From the NCBI GenBank assembly GCA_963575645.1, contig OY754470.1, positions 9,804,501 to 9,868,500 on the forward strand: 64,000 nt of DNA, given 5' to 3'. Shown piece after piece: positions 34,455-45,945 of the stretch. A program made the translations under genes and the position numbers. Under the pieces are notes generated by a model. The model saw only the letters and a list, made by a program, of their open reading frames with translations. It did no database searches and was not told where the DNA came from. How positions within the stretch are numbered: the first letter of the stretch is position 1; the number at the start of each line of letters is the position of its first letter. The stretch comes from Xanthostigma xanthostigma. Its lineage: Eukaryota; Arthropoda; Insecta; Raphidioptera; Raphidiidae.

Positions 34455-35020
34455 ACAGGCTGATTTTTAAGTTGCTTCTTCTTTTTTAACAACGTGTAGA
34501 AATTAAATAGACGAAAAAATATTTCACGTAATTTTTTATCAAAACTCAAAGTAACCTTACAAAGTTTAATTAATTTTTTTAAATTTTATTTATTTAATTC
34601 AAAAGCCCGGTCAACACACTCAAAGCAACCTTTCAAAGTTTAATTATTTTTTTAAAATTTTATTTATTTAATTCAAAAGCCCGCTCAACACAGACGAAGA
34701 AATGATAGCACGAATCGGAAATGCATCCTAAATAATTCGCGAAAGGATGGCTACGGCGCACGCATCTTTGTGTCCTACAAAACGGGGACAACTTCGAACA
34801 ATTTCTGTCTTGATAATGACATAACATATTTCCATAGTGACATAACATAACGCCGGGGGCGAGACTGACCTCAAAACTTGATAAAATTTAATACAACTTT
34901 GAAAGCTCGTTCCTCTTTCATTTTTAAGCTTTGATTAAAAAGTTACTTGAAATATTTGTTCGTCTATTTGATTTCTACACGCTGTTAAAAATAAGAATCA
35001 ACTTAAAAATCAGCCTGTAT
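34455..35020. mobile_element. TIR element with about 95-bp ends, Tc1/mariner-like
   Basis: Begins ATACAGGCTGATTTTTAAGT; the right end is the same in reverse complement. Similarity continues inward through GTGTAGAAATTAAATAGACG and a TATTTCACGTAA block. TA at each boundary fits mariner-type insertion. Next to the left TIR a segment of about 74 bp (ATTCAAAAGCCCG end) is tandemly duplicated (34544-34690). No transposase recognised. Confidence 0.7.
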
Positions 35021-35110
35021 AGCCTGATCAAATATTGCGACCGAAGGGATTTGAGATCTGGTTTACGCACGAAAACAGTTTTTTCATTCACTTTACTAAC
35101 GTATCGCGTT

Positions 35111-35425
35111 ATGGCCGCTGCACACGAGGCTGGCTGTTCCGCTGGGACTTGTGCTGGCTGCATGCACTGGTTGCGAAGATGGAAATGACGTCACTGCGGG
35201 CTCGCGTGCGTGGTCACGAGATAGATTTTAAAATTTGAACGGGGACTATTTTTAGTGCTTATTTGGAGCAAGAACCAATCGGGAAACAGTATCTTGTCAC
35301 GTGGGCGACGTAAACAAACTAACATTGCGTCATAATGCGTGTTCCGTTCAGAGACAATAAACGTTCACTTTTGTTAATATTCGAACTGCCACTGCGCGCG
35401 CACCAAACTCATCTATAAAGAATAC
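35111..35425 (+). mobile_element. MITE W, copy 3, one-ended
   Basis: Starts TGGCCGCTGCACACGAGGCT and continues with GATGGAAATGACGTCACTGC, AGAACCAATCGGGAAACAGT and CACGTGGGCGACG as in the 29351 copy, then loses similarity after CACTGCGCGCGCACC. The far terminal repeat is absent. Confidence 0.65.
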
Positions 35426-36766
35426 GGCAGTTTGTTAAATATTCTTATCGTTCAATTTGTATGATTCAGTGTGAACAACATTTAATTTTGTTTGCCAATA
35501 TACATAATACATACATACATATACTCGAAAAGTATTACCCTCCTTTTGGCGCAGTCGGACAAAAAATAATAAAAAATGTATAAAGTGCTATAGTAAAGAA
35601 AAGCAATTTGTGTGCAAAAAGTCGATTGTGTGTTATATATAATACTTTTAGTAAAAAATTTAACATGAAATGGCAATTTTAATACTTCCTTTGTGAAAAT
35701 TATTTTCTTTTAAGCTTTGGTTATAAAATTGTCGTAGACGAAAGTTATAGTTTTATTTTTGTAATTTAAAGGATAGTCTGTATATAGTTCTGGCAGAGAA
35801 TAATAAAATCTGATAGTTTTTGCAGTTAAATATATAAAATTTTATTGTTATGATTGCTGATTGTATCAACTACTATTGCAAGCAACCAATTTTCAGAAAC
35901 CTTAAAAGCGTTTATTGATTTAAATTCAAAGTTTATTTGCGTGAAATTCATCCATTTTTAATTACTTTAAGCAAATAAAGACAATTTATTCCGCAAAAAA
36001 TAAGACTCTAGAGTATTTTGTTTGTAGCTTTATGCAGTGTTTTTAACCTCAATATTTTTTTTTTTTGTTGTTATTTACGAGTGAAAACACATAAATTATT
36101 CATTTGTTTTATACTACTCCAGAAGTATAAATAAAAGAATTTGTTTTGTTAATGTATAAATTAACATTGTTTTAATTGTTAAAATGGCAACTGGAGAATA
36201 TTACGTTCCACGAGATATATATATTTTTTTCGGGTCTAAGAAATAAAAACTCGGGTCGCAGTGCGAAACCCTGCCGACAATATAGTGTATTTGCTTTTAT
36301 AAGCAGTGTGGCTCTATTGTATGAACTTAACTTTGTTTTTGGACAAAATAAAAAAAATTACCCTCTAATACACCCCTTAAAACAACATTTTTTTACTTAA
36401 TTTCAATACTACATACCAATTCAACATCTGTACCAAATTATATACACCCTTCAGTATGTAAATCCATATCAGTAAACTTGCGTTTTCATAAAATTTGTAA
36501 GTCCGGTCCTGTCGGGCCGATTTTATTTAAATTTTAGCAGCACATTTCAATAATTACTAAAGGGTTAAATTTCAAATTTGAAGTGATTCTGAGAATTTTT
36601 TCCGTATTTTTGGGCCCAAAAACATTTTTCAACCCCTAAATACCCCCCTTAAAATGGCCCGATCGTGTCCATTTTAAATAGGCTTCTTGCGATGATGGAT
36701 TCCAACATGTGGACCAAATTTCGTTTAAATCGATTTAGTCTGTCGAGAGTTATCGTGGTCACACAT

Positions 36767-36803
<37 letters not shown>

Positions 36804-37899
36804 CATATATATATAAACATTTCCAAAAATGGTGCCAAACTTCTTAGAAACTTATGAAACGTCGAGAAATTTTGGTCCGACCCCTAGGTCCCGCCATCCG
36901 ACCGACGCCAATAGTGTAAGTGCCTTATGGCAAATACACTAAAAAGACAAACACTTTCACAAATAAAAGAAAAATACTACATGAAAGCTAACTTTTGAAA
37001 TTTTTTTTGTTTAGAAGCAGTTTTGCTTAAATTGTATTATTATTTTTTATATTTATATTTTGTGGAACAATAAATATTATTCTCATTCTTATATATTTTG
37101 GTAAACCCGCTAATAGATAAATTGGTTCCTAACAATAATATAAAAACATTTTGGGCAGTGATATGGGCTGCTGAAAAAATAGTGAATCATAAAGTGAATT
37201 AAAATTTGTCTTTGAACAAACAAAAAAATGAAACTCTTTAATACACCCCTTAAAATTAGAAAAATATAGATTCTTCGTTAATTATTAATTTTGTCCGGCT
37301 CTGTTTTGTTAGTTTGTTAAAATTATGAAGATAGGCCGTCAAGCAGCGCATTTTCTTTTGGATTCATTTATATAAATTGAGATTTCGATTTATTTTTATT
37401 AAAATAAAACAGTAGCTTACATTACTCAGGGACAATGTAGCTTTTTCTTAGTGAAATAGTTTTTAGAATCGGTTCAGTAGTTTCAGAAATAACCTCCCAC
37501 ATACATACAATAAAATAAACAACAAGATGTGGTGTAAAAAATTGTAAAAAATGCCAAAAGTTCGACATAAGCCACTTTGCGTCATGCTCGTGGATTATAC
37601 GAGCCTAAAATCATTTTTCCACATCATTTTAACTTTTCCACTTGTGGAATATTATTCTCTGTGTGCATTAAGTATCTAACACTCATGAATATAAATGCGT
37701 AATAAACCACAGTGGAAAGCTGTTGATTTCAATTCGTGTTTCGAATTGAAACGCAATTTCGCAAATCGTTGTCAATTATTTTGTGATTCAACGATGAATT
37801 TTGCATTATGAACTCTGACACTGATAATTTATATGCCAGTCAACCATATACAAGTCGTATAACTAATAATTGATTATTTTTGTTCGTACAATAATATTT
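35426..37899. other. AT-rich stretch with (TA)n microsatellite
   Basis: About 2.5 kb. A TA run of about 50 bp is at 36763-36815. Phrases such as GTGGACCAAATTTCG and TCGGTTCAGTAGTTTCAGAA suggest old non-autonomous repeat ends, but no boundaries could be fixed. Confidence 0.4.
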
Positions 37900-37907
37900 C
37901 ACTGAAT

Positions 37908-38882
37908 CAGGGGTCGGTAACCACCGGTTCTCCAGTTCCATATGCAAAAAATTGGTTGTCTGTAAAGTCGGTTTACGGACGATAGTTTTACGTGATAACG
38001 TATTCCGTAATACATAACCTAAACCTCCCAAAATTTGGTTTCAATCCGCTTATCCTTGGTGTCGGAATGATAAGAAATGTCAAAAGTGACGTTTGCAACT
38101 GTCAAAGTATTATGTTCTATAAATAATAATTAGTTATTCCAATACTTAACTTAGAAGGCGTTGCATTTCACAAAATACTAATGTCAAAAAATTGAATTAA
38201 ATATTAGAAATGCAGCCGTTTTCATGTTAAGACAAGACATACGTTATTTTCTAATTTCCATGTACGGCAAACAAAGACGACCGACCGCGTCGCGCCATGC
38301 ATTAGACAACATTGCATTTATACAGCTATTTTTCTATATAAATTTGTATAAAAAAACTGTTTAAGCAAATTCTGTTATACGAAATCTATGTAAAATATTC
38401 TCCTCTTTCGTTTAAGACTGGTTTCAAACCGATCTGATTTAAATTGAGCGAGAAATTAGCAAAAAGCACGCACAGGGTCAGGCGGAACGTTACGCGTTAC
38501 GCGTTACGAACGTTAGGAACGTTAGGATTTAGGAACGTTACACTTTTTCGTGCATGCAGCCGGTGTTTTATCAATTTATAAGATTGGTGATTCATCAATT
38601 TATAAGACGTTATCACGTCAAAAATGATTATTCTATTATATAAACCCTTAAAAATTGTCCAATCGATCCATGATTGACTACCATGTTTATCTCTCAGCCA
38701 TTTCCACTCGCGTCTCACCCGCACCGCCCCCGTCGCGACGTGTCGTCCTCGGATATATATATTATGCCGATATAAGTAAATAGTAGTACTGAAACGAAAA
38801 TGTTTAGTGGCTCTTTAAAAACTGGGAATTTTTGTAAATTGTAACTTTTGGCTCTTCCGTCTTAAAAGGTTGCCGACCCCTG
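37908..38882. mobile_element. Non-autonomous hAT element with perfect 8-bp duplication
   Basis: Ends CAGGGGTCGGTAACC and (reverse complement) CAGGGGTCGGCAACC; flanked by identical CACTGAAT (37900-37907, 38883-38890). About 300 bp are its own; the rest is the HINE-like copy nested inside. Confidence 0.9.
37952..38619 (+). mobile_element. HINE-like element copy B, nested in the hAT element
   Basis: TTGGTTGTCTGTAAAGTCGG after an A-run through TTATAAGACGTTATCACGTC before AAAAA, 668 bp. Same interior as copy A but without the palindromic minisatellite block. It entered an A-run of the hAT element, so it is the younger insertion. Confidence 0.8.
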
Positions 38883-38890
38883 CACTGAAT

Positions 38891-39645
38891 TGGAAAACTG
38901 ACTTGCGAAACTAACCATAGTCAATTTCTAACTTTTCCATTACAGTACTATTTTTTCCCTTTACTACTGTAAAATCCTAACTTTAAATGAACTTGTAAAA
39001 TGCTAATCAGTTTTTAGTACAGTCATGGAACTTTAAATGAAAAAAGTAATAATTTCTCAGATATCTTAATTTAGTCAGACTCCTATAATTCCGCTCTTAA
39101 TGCAAACAGATAATTGCACATACCGCTAAACTAGCGGTATGTGCTTTATTATCGCTTTGTGCGTCAGAGCTGACTTTCGTTCATATAAGAAGTTATATCT
39201 AAGTTAATTTCACACGAAATCCATTCAAATTGAAGCTTTTTGAAAAGAGGAGATTCTAATCTATAAAACAGAACCATTTTTAAATCAATTCGAGTTCATA
39301 AATACTATTAAAATTGTAATTGAAAATCACAAACAGCAGTTGTCGGTTGGTCTGTACGTATGTACGTATGTACGTATGTACGTACGTCACGACTCTACAG
39401 ATCGCAATTTTGGTCGGATTGCCTTGGGTTATATTTTATTCACTTTGTTTACTATCAGACCAGAACCCTATTTAAATTCACTAAAATGTGTTCAGTAGTT
39501 TAATTTTTATAAACAGTTTTATTTTATTATTTTTGACAGCTAATAGTTTAAAAAAAAACAATATAATAATTGCTGTGTAAATATAGTGTAATCCATAAAA
39601 CAAGTGCTACACTTCTATACTGTGATAACACCACTACACGTATTA
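38891..39645. other. AT-rich stretch with 8-bp microsatellite
   Basis: A TGTACGTA-type run is at 39353-39387. No gene recognised. Confidence 0.45.
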
Positions 39646-39718
39646 GGCCGCCGTGGCGTAATGGTTATGCCGTTGGATCCCCAAGGGCAAGGTCCTGGGT
39701 TCGATTCCTTACGAGATC
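39646..39718 (+). mobile_element. tRNA-derived SINE head
   Basis: GGCCGCCGTGGCGTAATGGT with A box TGGCGTAATGGTTA and a perfect B box GGTTCGATTCC (39699-39709). The acceptor-stem halves do not pair well and a long T-rich tract follows, so it is a SINE or tRNA-like fragment, not a clear tRNA gene. Confidence 0.55.
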
Positions 39719-40797
39719 ATTGATTTTTTTCTTTTTTTTTCTTTTTATTTTGTTTTATTTTATTCCACTTGATATTAATTATATATTATATTATGTATAG
39801 TTCTTAATTTTTTTTATTTTTGCAAACTTAAAAAAAATATTTTTTCAATTTTTAATTATTTATTTCTTTAAATTTTTAAATCTTTTTAAATTTATTAAAA
39901 ATATTTTTTAATTGTTACTTTTTTTATCATACAGTGGAAAACTTGCGGGATGTGCACTTTTGGTTTTGCCAACTATTTTCTTTTATTTTGTATTGATTTC
40001 TCTACTAATATATCACATTTCGCTAGGATTTTTTTTACAGTTTCCCAAATTTAAATTATTTTCTTTTAAATTTTGTATTGTTCTTTCTGTTTTTTTTTCT
40101 ATTTTTATCCAGCAGGTAATCTGGAACGCTTTTTTATAACTTTTCTGTTGTTTTTTTTATATTTACAAAGTTCTATTTTAAGTTAATAAATTCTTATATT
40201 ATACCTTTATCTGCATTCTTCAAACATAATATATGCATTAAGCTTGGTGTACATTTATCTGGGCTAAAACTTTTTTTATCCAGTGTGTTGAAGAATGTTT
40301 AATTAAAAATTGAGTAAAAAACAATTTTTATCTCTAATATTTGACGTCACATGCAAGTATTCAACAGTTAAATACTTATATAGTATATTGTTTTTGTTCG
40401 AGTACTATTTTTCTATTTTTAAAAACACGTTTTTGTTATATTAAATTGTAGTTTATTTTTAAATTTGAGATGATAAAAAACAGCATTTATATTATATCGC
40501 CAAATCTTCCCCATCCACCATGTATAAAATATTAAAATCAAGAAACCAAATTTACGTATAACAGTAAACAATGAGGTTTATTCAAAATGGTGCGGCCTTA
40601 AAATAACATATTTTATAAAAATTAATTTACGAGCGTACCTACCTATATAACAATAAGTTTGAAAAAAAAATGTTTATTAAAATTTTTCGACATTAACGTA
40701 AAATATGCTTTTTGGGAACTATATGAAATTTATTTAAAAAAAACGTATTTGTTAGGCTAAATTTTGGTTTTTTCTGAAAGAAAAAAATAGCATTTAT
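39719..40797. other. T-rich stretch, nothing identified
   Basis: Extremely T-rich sequence after the SINE head. 40490-40560 is weakly similar to the outer arm of the inverted repeat at 41130-41186. Confidence 0.45.
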
Positions 40798-41186
40798 ATT
40801 AGTTCTGTTCCGAGCTGTTTGAGAACGGTAATAGAACCGTCACAGTCTTGCGCTGTAGCTCAAAAATCGATACAGTTTCATTTTAGCTACTGCGCAAGAC
40901 ATGATTTAAAAATTTTATACGTGGTGGAAGTACGGGTATATGGTGGAGAGGCAGGTATGGCGATATAAATTTAGCTCTGTTCCAAGTTGTCTGAGAACGA
41001 CAGCAGAACCGTCACAGTCCTGCGCTGTAGCTCAAAAATCGATACAGTTTCATTTTAGCTACTGCGCAAGACAGTGACGGTTCTGCTGTCGTTCTCAGAC
41101 AACTTGGAACAGAGCTAAAATTATATCGCCATACCTGCCTCTCCACCATATACCCGTACTTCCACCACGTATAAAATTTTTAAATC
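40798..41186. repeat. Direct duplication plus 113-bp near-perfect inverted repeat
   Basis: Arms 40903-41015 and 41074-41186 are reverse complements with one difference in 113; the 58-bp spacer has its own short inverted ends (GCGCTGTAGCT / AGCTACTGCGC). Upstream, 40805-40900 is a direct, more diverged copy of the segment 40975-41073. Such a structure suggests a fold-back element or a recent template-switch event. Confidence 0.8.
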
Positions 41187-41534
41187 AAGAATACAAAATG
41201 GAAAAAAGCATATCGTCTTAAAATAGGATATTTAAAAAAAAAAAATAATTATCGAGGGTGTACAATTTGTACTCATTCATTCATAGAATAACGTAAAAGT
41301 TTAAAAAAAAATATATGATGTTTAATAAAATTTTTCGATAGATATCCAGTTTTTATCTTCAAACTTACTATAAATAATATAAAATATGCTATTTGTGGAG
41401 TATACGACATTTAATAAAATTTTATGACTCGTGCATTTTATGTTCGGTTTATCTTTAAACGTACCTACTTTAATAATTAATGGAAAGTAAGCTTTTTTTA
41501 AACTTAAGCTACTCAAATATTCTATTAATATTTT
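41187..41534. other. AT-rich stretch, nothing identified
   Basis: About 350 bases without supported features. Confidence 0.45.
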
Positions 41535-41925
41535 ATATATTAGTATATAAATCCCGTGTCACTATGTTCGTCTGCGCTTATCTTCGAAACCACTGAACCA
41601 ATTTTAATGAAATTTTTTAATTTCAACTTATGCTATAGAATAATTTTTATTAATATTTTATACAAAATTAAAATGTTTTCTCAAAAAAAAACTGTTTTAG
41701 TAACATGTAGTGACATCTCAGAGCTATAAGTTCAGAAGTAAACAAAAAAAATCTGCTTTAGCACCAAGTAGCGACATCAGATAGAATTCACTCAAAGCTA
41801 CTAGTTCAGAAGCAAATCTTGTAGAATTTGCTCAAAGCTATTAGTTAAGACGCCGGGCCGCAAACGAAATACATTTGCAGCATTATATCTATTGCACCCG
41901 GTTTAAACCGCTATATATTAATATG
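41535..41925 (-). mobile_element. Element T, minus-strand copy
   Basis: On the minus strand runs from TATAGCGGTTTAAACCGGGT through two CTCAAAGCT(A)TTAGTT-type blocks to GTGGTTTCGAAGATAAGC and TGACACGGGATTTATATAC. Diverged inverted relative of 20655-21050. Confidence 0.55.
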
Positions 41926-42061
41926 ATAAAGTATTAATAATCAGTGCATCTTAAATCAGACTGGTTGCAAACCAGTCTCTATATCGGTTCAATAATGCAT
42001 AATATGTTCACGTGACTCGTAACACGCATGTCACGCACAATGCATGCGTGTATCATGCGCT

Positions 42062-42180
42062 TTTTAGGCGCGAATAGCGTAAGCTAAAGCGCCTATATGT
42101 ACTCGCTTTGTCTGTGAATCTGTGAATCTGTGAATCTGTGAATCTGTGAATCTGTGAATCTGTGAGTCACGCTTTTTGTA
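42062..42180 (+). repeat. V-type motif with 8-bp minisatellite
   Basis: TTTTAGGCGCGAATAGCGTA and AAGCGCCTA form an inverted pair, followed by six TCTGTGAA units (42111-42164) and a GAGTCACGCTTTTTG end, as at 21788. Confidence 0.6.
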
Positions 42181-42309
42181 TCCAGCGTACAGCCCAAACG
42201 ACTTAACCGATTTTAAAAAACTTTTTTTTGTTCGATTTGTCTCCGGGTAACTTAAATCCTAACGTCGCCCGATTTTTGAATTTTTGCTCCAGAGGGGAGC
42301 AATTTAGAA

Positions 42310-42960
42310 AAAACGAAGTTTTTCGCTTATATCTCGCTCAATTTAAATCAGATCGGTTCGAAACCTGTCTTAAACGAAAGAGGAGAAAATTTTACATAAA
42401 TTTCGTACAACAGAATTCGCCCAATCACTTTTCTTATACACATTTATATAGAAATAAATTCAATCTGATATAACCGATAGCAAACATCTTTCGGTTATCT
42501 CTCTCTGTTGCACGGTATAAAATGGCAATATAATTATTGCGTATGTTCAGTCTTAAAATAAAATTGGTCGATAATTTTATTTATGACAATAAAGAAATTA
42601 AAAGATAGCATTTGTTCAAAAACGGATGCCGTTTCGAATATTTCTGAAATGCAACGCCTTCTAAGTTAACAATTTGAATAAGTAATTATTAGAACTTAAT
42701 ACTTTGACAGAAGCAAACGTCACTTTTGACATTTCTTATCATTCCGACACCAAGGATGAGCGGATTGAAACCAAATTTTGGGAGGATGTTTGATATGCAA
42801 ATATGAAGTGACCTATTGTTTTTGGGGAACATCGGCGCATGCGTAAAAGAATATATCTCTTATAATGTTGTTTTATATAATAATAATATAGTTTTTAAAA
42901 CGGTTTTTACTCTATCTATTTTTACTAGAAATTTTTGTAAATTTTTTGGGGAAAATCGGT
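42310..42960 (+). mobile_element. Interior of a HINE-like/S element leading into the satellite
   Basis: Follows copy A in the same order: CGCTCAATTTAAATCAGATC, TTAAACGAAAGAGGAGAA, AATGCAACGCCTTCTAAGTT, GACACCAAGGATGAGCGG, GGGAGGATGTTTGATATGCA, GGGGAACATCGGCGCATGCG and a second GGGGAAAATCGG. At that second GGGGAAAATCGG the sequence switches into the 120-bp array. Confidence 0.7.
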
Positions 42961-45162
42961 GACGTCACTCTAAATCCAATATGGCGGACTTCTAAAGATG
43001 GCGGACTAATTTTATTATGCTTTCCTACAATATGGGTATCAAATGAAAGGGCTTGCTGCGAATAACTCGAAAAATAAAGTGACGTCACTCTACATCCAAT
43101 ATGGCGGACTTCGAAAGATGGCGGACTAATTTTATTATGTTTTCCTACAATATGGGTATCAAATGAAAGGGCTTGCTGAGAATAACTCGAAAAATAAAGT
43201 GAAATTACTCTAAATCCAATATGGCGGACTTCTAAAGATGGCGGACTAATTTTATTATGCTTTCCAACAATATGGGTATCAAATGAAAGGGCTTGCTGAG
43301 AATAACTAGAAAAATAAAGTGACGTCACTCTAAATCCAATATGGCGGACTTCTAAAGATGGCGGACTAATTTTATTATGCTTTCCTACAATATGGGTATC
43401 AAATGAAAGGGCTTGCTGAGAATAACTCGAAAAATAAAGTTACGTCACTCTAAATCCAATATGGCGGACTTCTAAAGATGGCGGACTAATGTTATTAGGT
43501 TTTCCTACAATATGGGTATCAAATGAAAGGGCTTGCTGAGAATAACTCGAAAAATAAAGTGACATTACTCTAAATCCAATATGGCGGACTTCTAAAGATG
43601 GCGGTCTAATTTTATTATGCTTTCCAACACTATGGGTATCAAATGAAAGGGCTTGCTGAGAATAACTCGAAAAATAAAGTGACGTCACTCTAAATCCAAT
43701 ATGGCGGACTTCTAAAGATGGCGGACTAATTTTATTATGTTTTCCTACAATATGGGTATCAAATGAAAGGGCTTGCTGAGAATAACTCGAAAAATAAAGT
43801 GACATTACGCTAAATCCAATATGGCGGACTTCTAAAGATGGCGGACTAATTTTATTATGCTTTCCAACAATATGGGTATCAAATGAAAGGGCTTGCTGAG
43901 AATAACTCGAAAAATAAAGTGACGTCACTCTAAATCCAATATGGCGGACTTCTAAAAATGGCGGACTAATTTTATTATGTTTTCCTACAATATGGGTATC
44001 AAATGAAAGGGCTTGCTGAGAATAACTCGAAAAATAAAGTGACATTACTCTAAATTCAATATGGCGGACTTCTAAAGATGGCGGACTAATTTTATTATGC
44101 TTTCCTACAATATGGGTATCAAATGAAAGGGCTTGCTGAGAGTAACTCGAAACATAAAGTGACGGCACTCTAAATCCAATATGGCGGACTTCTAAAGAAG
44201 CCGGACTAATTTTATTTTGCTTTCCTACAATATGGGTATCAAATGAAAGGGCTTGCTGAGAATAACTCGAAAAATAAAGTGACGTCACTCTAAATTCAAT
44301 ATGGCGGACTTCTAAAGATGGCGGACTAATTTTATTATGCTTTCCTACAATATGGGTATCAAATGAAAGGGCTTGCTGAGAATAACTCGAAAAATAAAGT
44401 GACGTCACTCTACATCCAATATGGCGGACTTCTAAAGATGGCGGACTAATTTTATTATGTTTTCCTACAACATGGGTATCAAATGAAAGGGCTTGCTGAG
44501 AATAACTCGAAAAATAAAGTGACGTCTCTCTAAATCCAATATGGCGGACTTCTAAAGATGGCGGACTAATTTTATTATGTTTTCCTACAATATGGGTATT
44601 AAATGAAAGGGCTTGCTGAGAATAACTCGAAAAATAAAGTGACATTACTCTAAATCCAATATGGCGGACTTCTAAAGATGGCGGACTAATTTTATTATGC
44701 TTTCCTACAATATGGGTATCAAATGAAAGGGCTTGCTGAGAGTAACTCGAAACATAAAGTGACGTCACTCTAAATCCAATATGGCGGACCTTTAAAAATG
44801 GCGGACTAATTTTATTATGCTTTCCTACAATATGGGTATCAAATGAAAGGGCTTGCTGAGAGTAACTCGAAACATAAAGTGACGTCACTCTAAATCCAAT
44901 ATGGCGGACCTTTAAAAATGGCGGACTAATTTTATTATGCTTTCCTACAATATGGGTATCAAATGAAAGGGCTTGCTGAAAATAACTCGAAACATAAAGT
45001 GACGTCACTCTAAATCCAATATGGCAGAGTTCTAAAGATGGCGGACTAATTTTACTATGCTTACTTACAATATGGGTATCAAATGAAAGGGCTTGCTGAG
45101 AATAACTCGAAAAATAAAGTGACGTCACTCTAAATCCAATATGGCGGACTTCTAAAGATGGT
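42961..45162 (+). repeat. 120-bp satellite array, 18 full units plus a partial
   Basis: Units start at 42961 and every 120 bases to 45121. Each has GACGTCACTC or a variant, AATCCAATATGGCGGAC, AAAGATGGCGGACTAATTTT, TTTCCTACAATATGGGTATC, AAATGAAAGGGCTTGCTGAG and AATAACTCGAAAAATAAAGT. Units are highly similar, with no length drift, so the array is young. Because 120 is divisible by three, frames stay open for hundreds of codons on the minus strand (40-residue periodicity); this is not evidence for a protein. Confidence 0.95.
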
Positions 45163-45174
45163 GACTAAGTTTTT

Positions 45175-45364
45175 GACGTGATAACGTCTTATAAATTGAT
45201 GAAACACCAGCTGCACGCACGAAAAAGTGTAACGTTCCATAACGTTCCGCCTGACCCTGTGCGTGTAAGCGAGAGCGCAGTAATGTATTATTAAATATGA
45301 TATTCGAGCGGAATACGTTATCACGTAAAACTATCGTCCGTAAACCGACTTTACAGACAATTAA
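45175..45364 (-). mobile_element. HINE-like element copy E (short form, 190 bp)
   Basis: GACGTGATAACGTCTTATAA after a T-run, then ACGTTATCACGTAAAACTAT, hairpin GTCCGTAAA/TTTACAGAC and ACAATTAA before a T-run. It directly follows the satellite and has split a GTTTTTTATATAATAAT block of the host repeat. Confidence 0.85.
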
Positions 45365-45945
45365 TTTTTTTATATAATAATGGTGTACTTTTTATAATGT
45401 TTTATTATTCTACTTTACAAGAAAGTTTTCTAAAATGTTTTTTGAGGGAAAGTCGGCGCATGCGCTAAAGAGGTATAAGTTATAAAGTTGTTTGTATATA
45501 ACAACGGTATACTTTTCATAACAGTTTATTATTCGATTTATTTTTACAAGAGTTTTGTATAATTTTTGGGAAAAATCGGCGCATGCGCAAAAGAGATACA
45601 AGCCATAGTTGTTTTTTATATAATAATGATGTACTTTTTATAATGTTTTATTATTCTACTTTACAAGAAAGTTTTGTAAAATGTTTTTTGAGGGAAAATC
45701 GGCGCATGCGCAGAAGAGGTATAAGTTATAAAGTTGTTTGTATATAACAATGGTATACTTCTCATAACAGTTTATTATTCGATCTATTTTTACAAGAGTT
45801 TTGTATAATTTTTGGGAAAAATCGGCGCATGCGCAAAAGAGATACATGCCATCGTTGTTTTTTATATAATAATAGTGTACTTTTTATAATGTTTTATTAT
45901 TCTATTTTTAAGAAAGTTTTGTAAAAAATTCTTTGAGCTAAAGTC
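45365..45945 (+). repeat. Palindromic minisatellite array, about 122-bp period
   Basis: TCGGCGCATGCGC recurs at about 45456, 45579, 45702 and 45825, with a decayed fifth near 45944. Each unit also has ATATAATAA, GTACTTTT or ATACTTTT, TTTATTATTC and TACAAGA. Odd and even units resemble each other best, giving an approximate 245-bp alternation. Confidence 0.85.

Noticed and set aside
39646-39718. Functional tRNA gene
   Set aside because: A and B boxes are good but the acceptor halves do not form a stem and the sequence leads into a T-rich tail, so a SINE head is more likely.
42912-43328. 138-codon minus-strand frame with the same 40-residue repeat
   Set aside because: Another reading through the satellite, broken from the larger one only by unit differences.
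43440-45128. 562-codon minus-strand open frame as a repetitive protein gene
   Set aside because: It coincides with the 120-bp satellite; 120 is a multiple of three and the frame simply follows the array. No start context, no non-repetitive domain.
45175-45364. HINE copy E as the true terminus of the satellite-bearing element
   Set aside because: It has both its own ends and splits a GTTTTTTATATAATAAT block that continues on its far side, so it is a separate short insertion.
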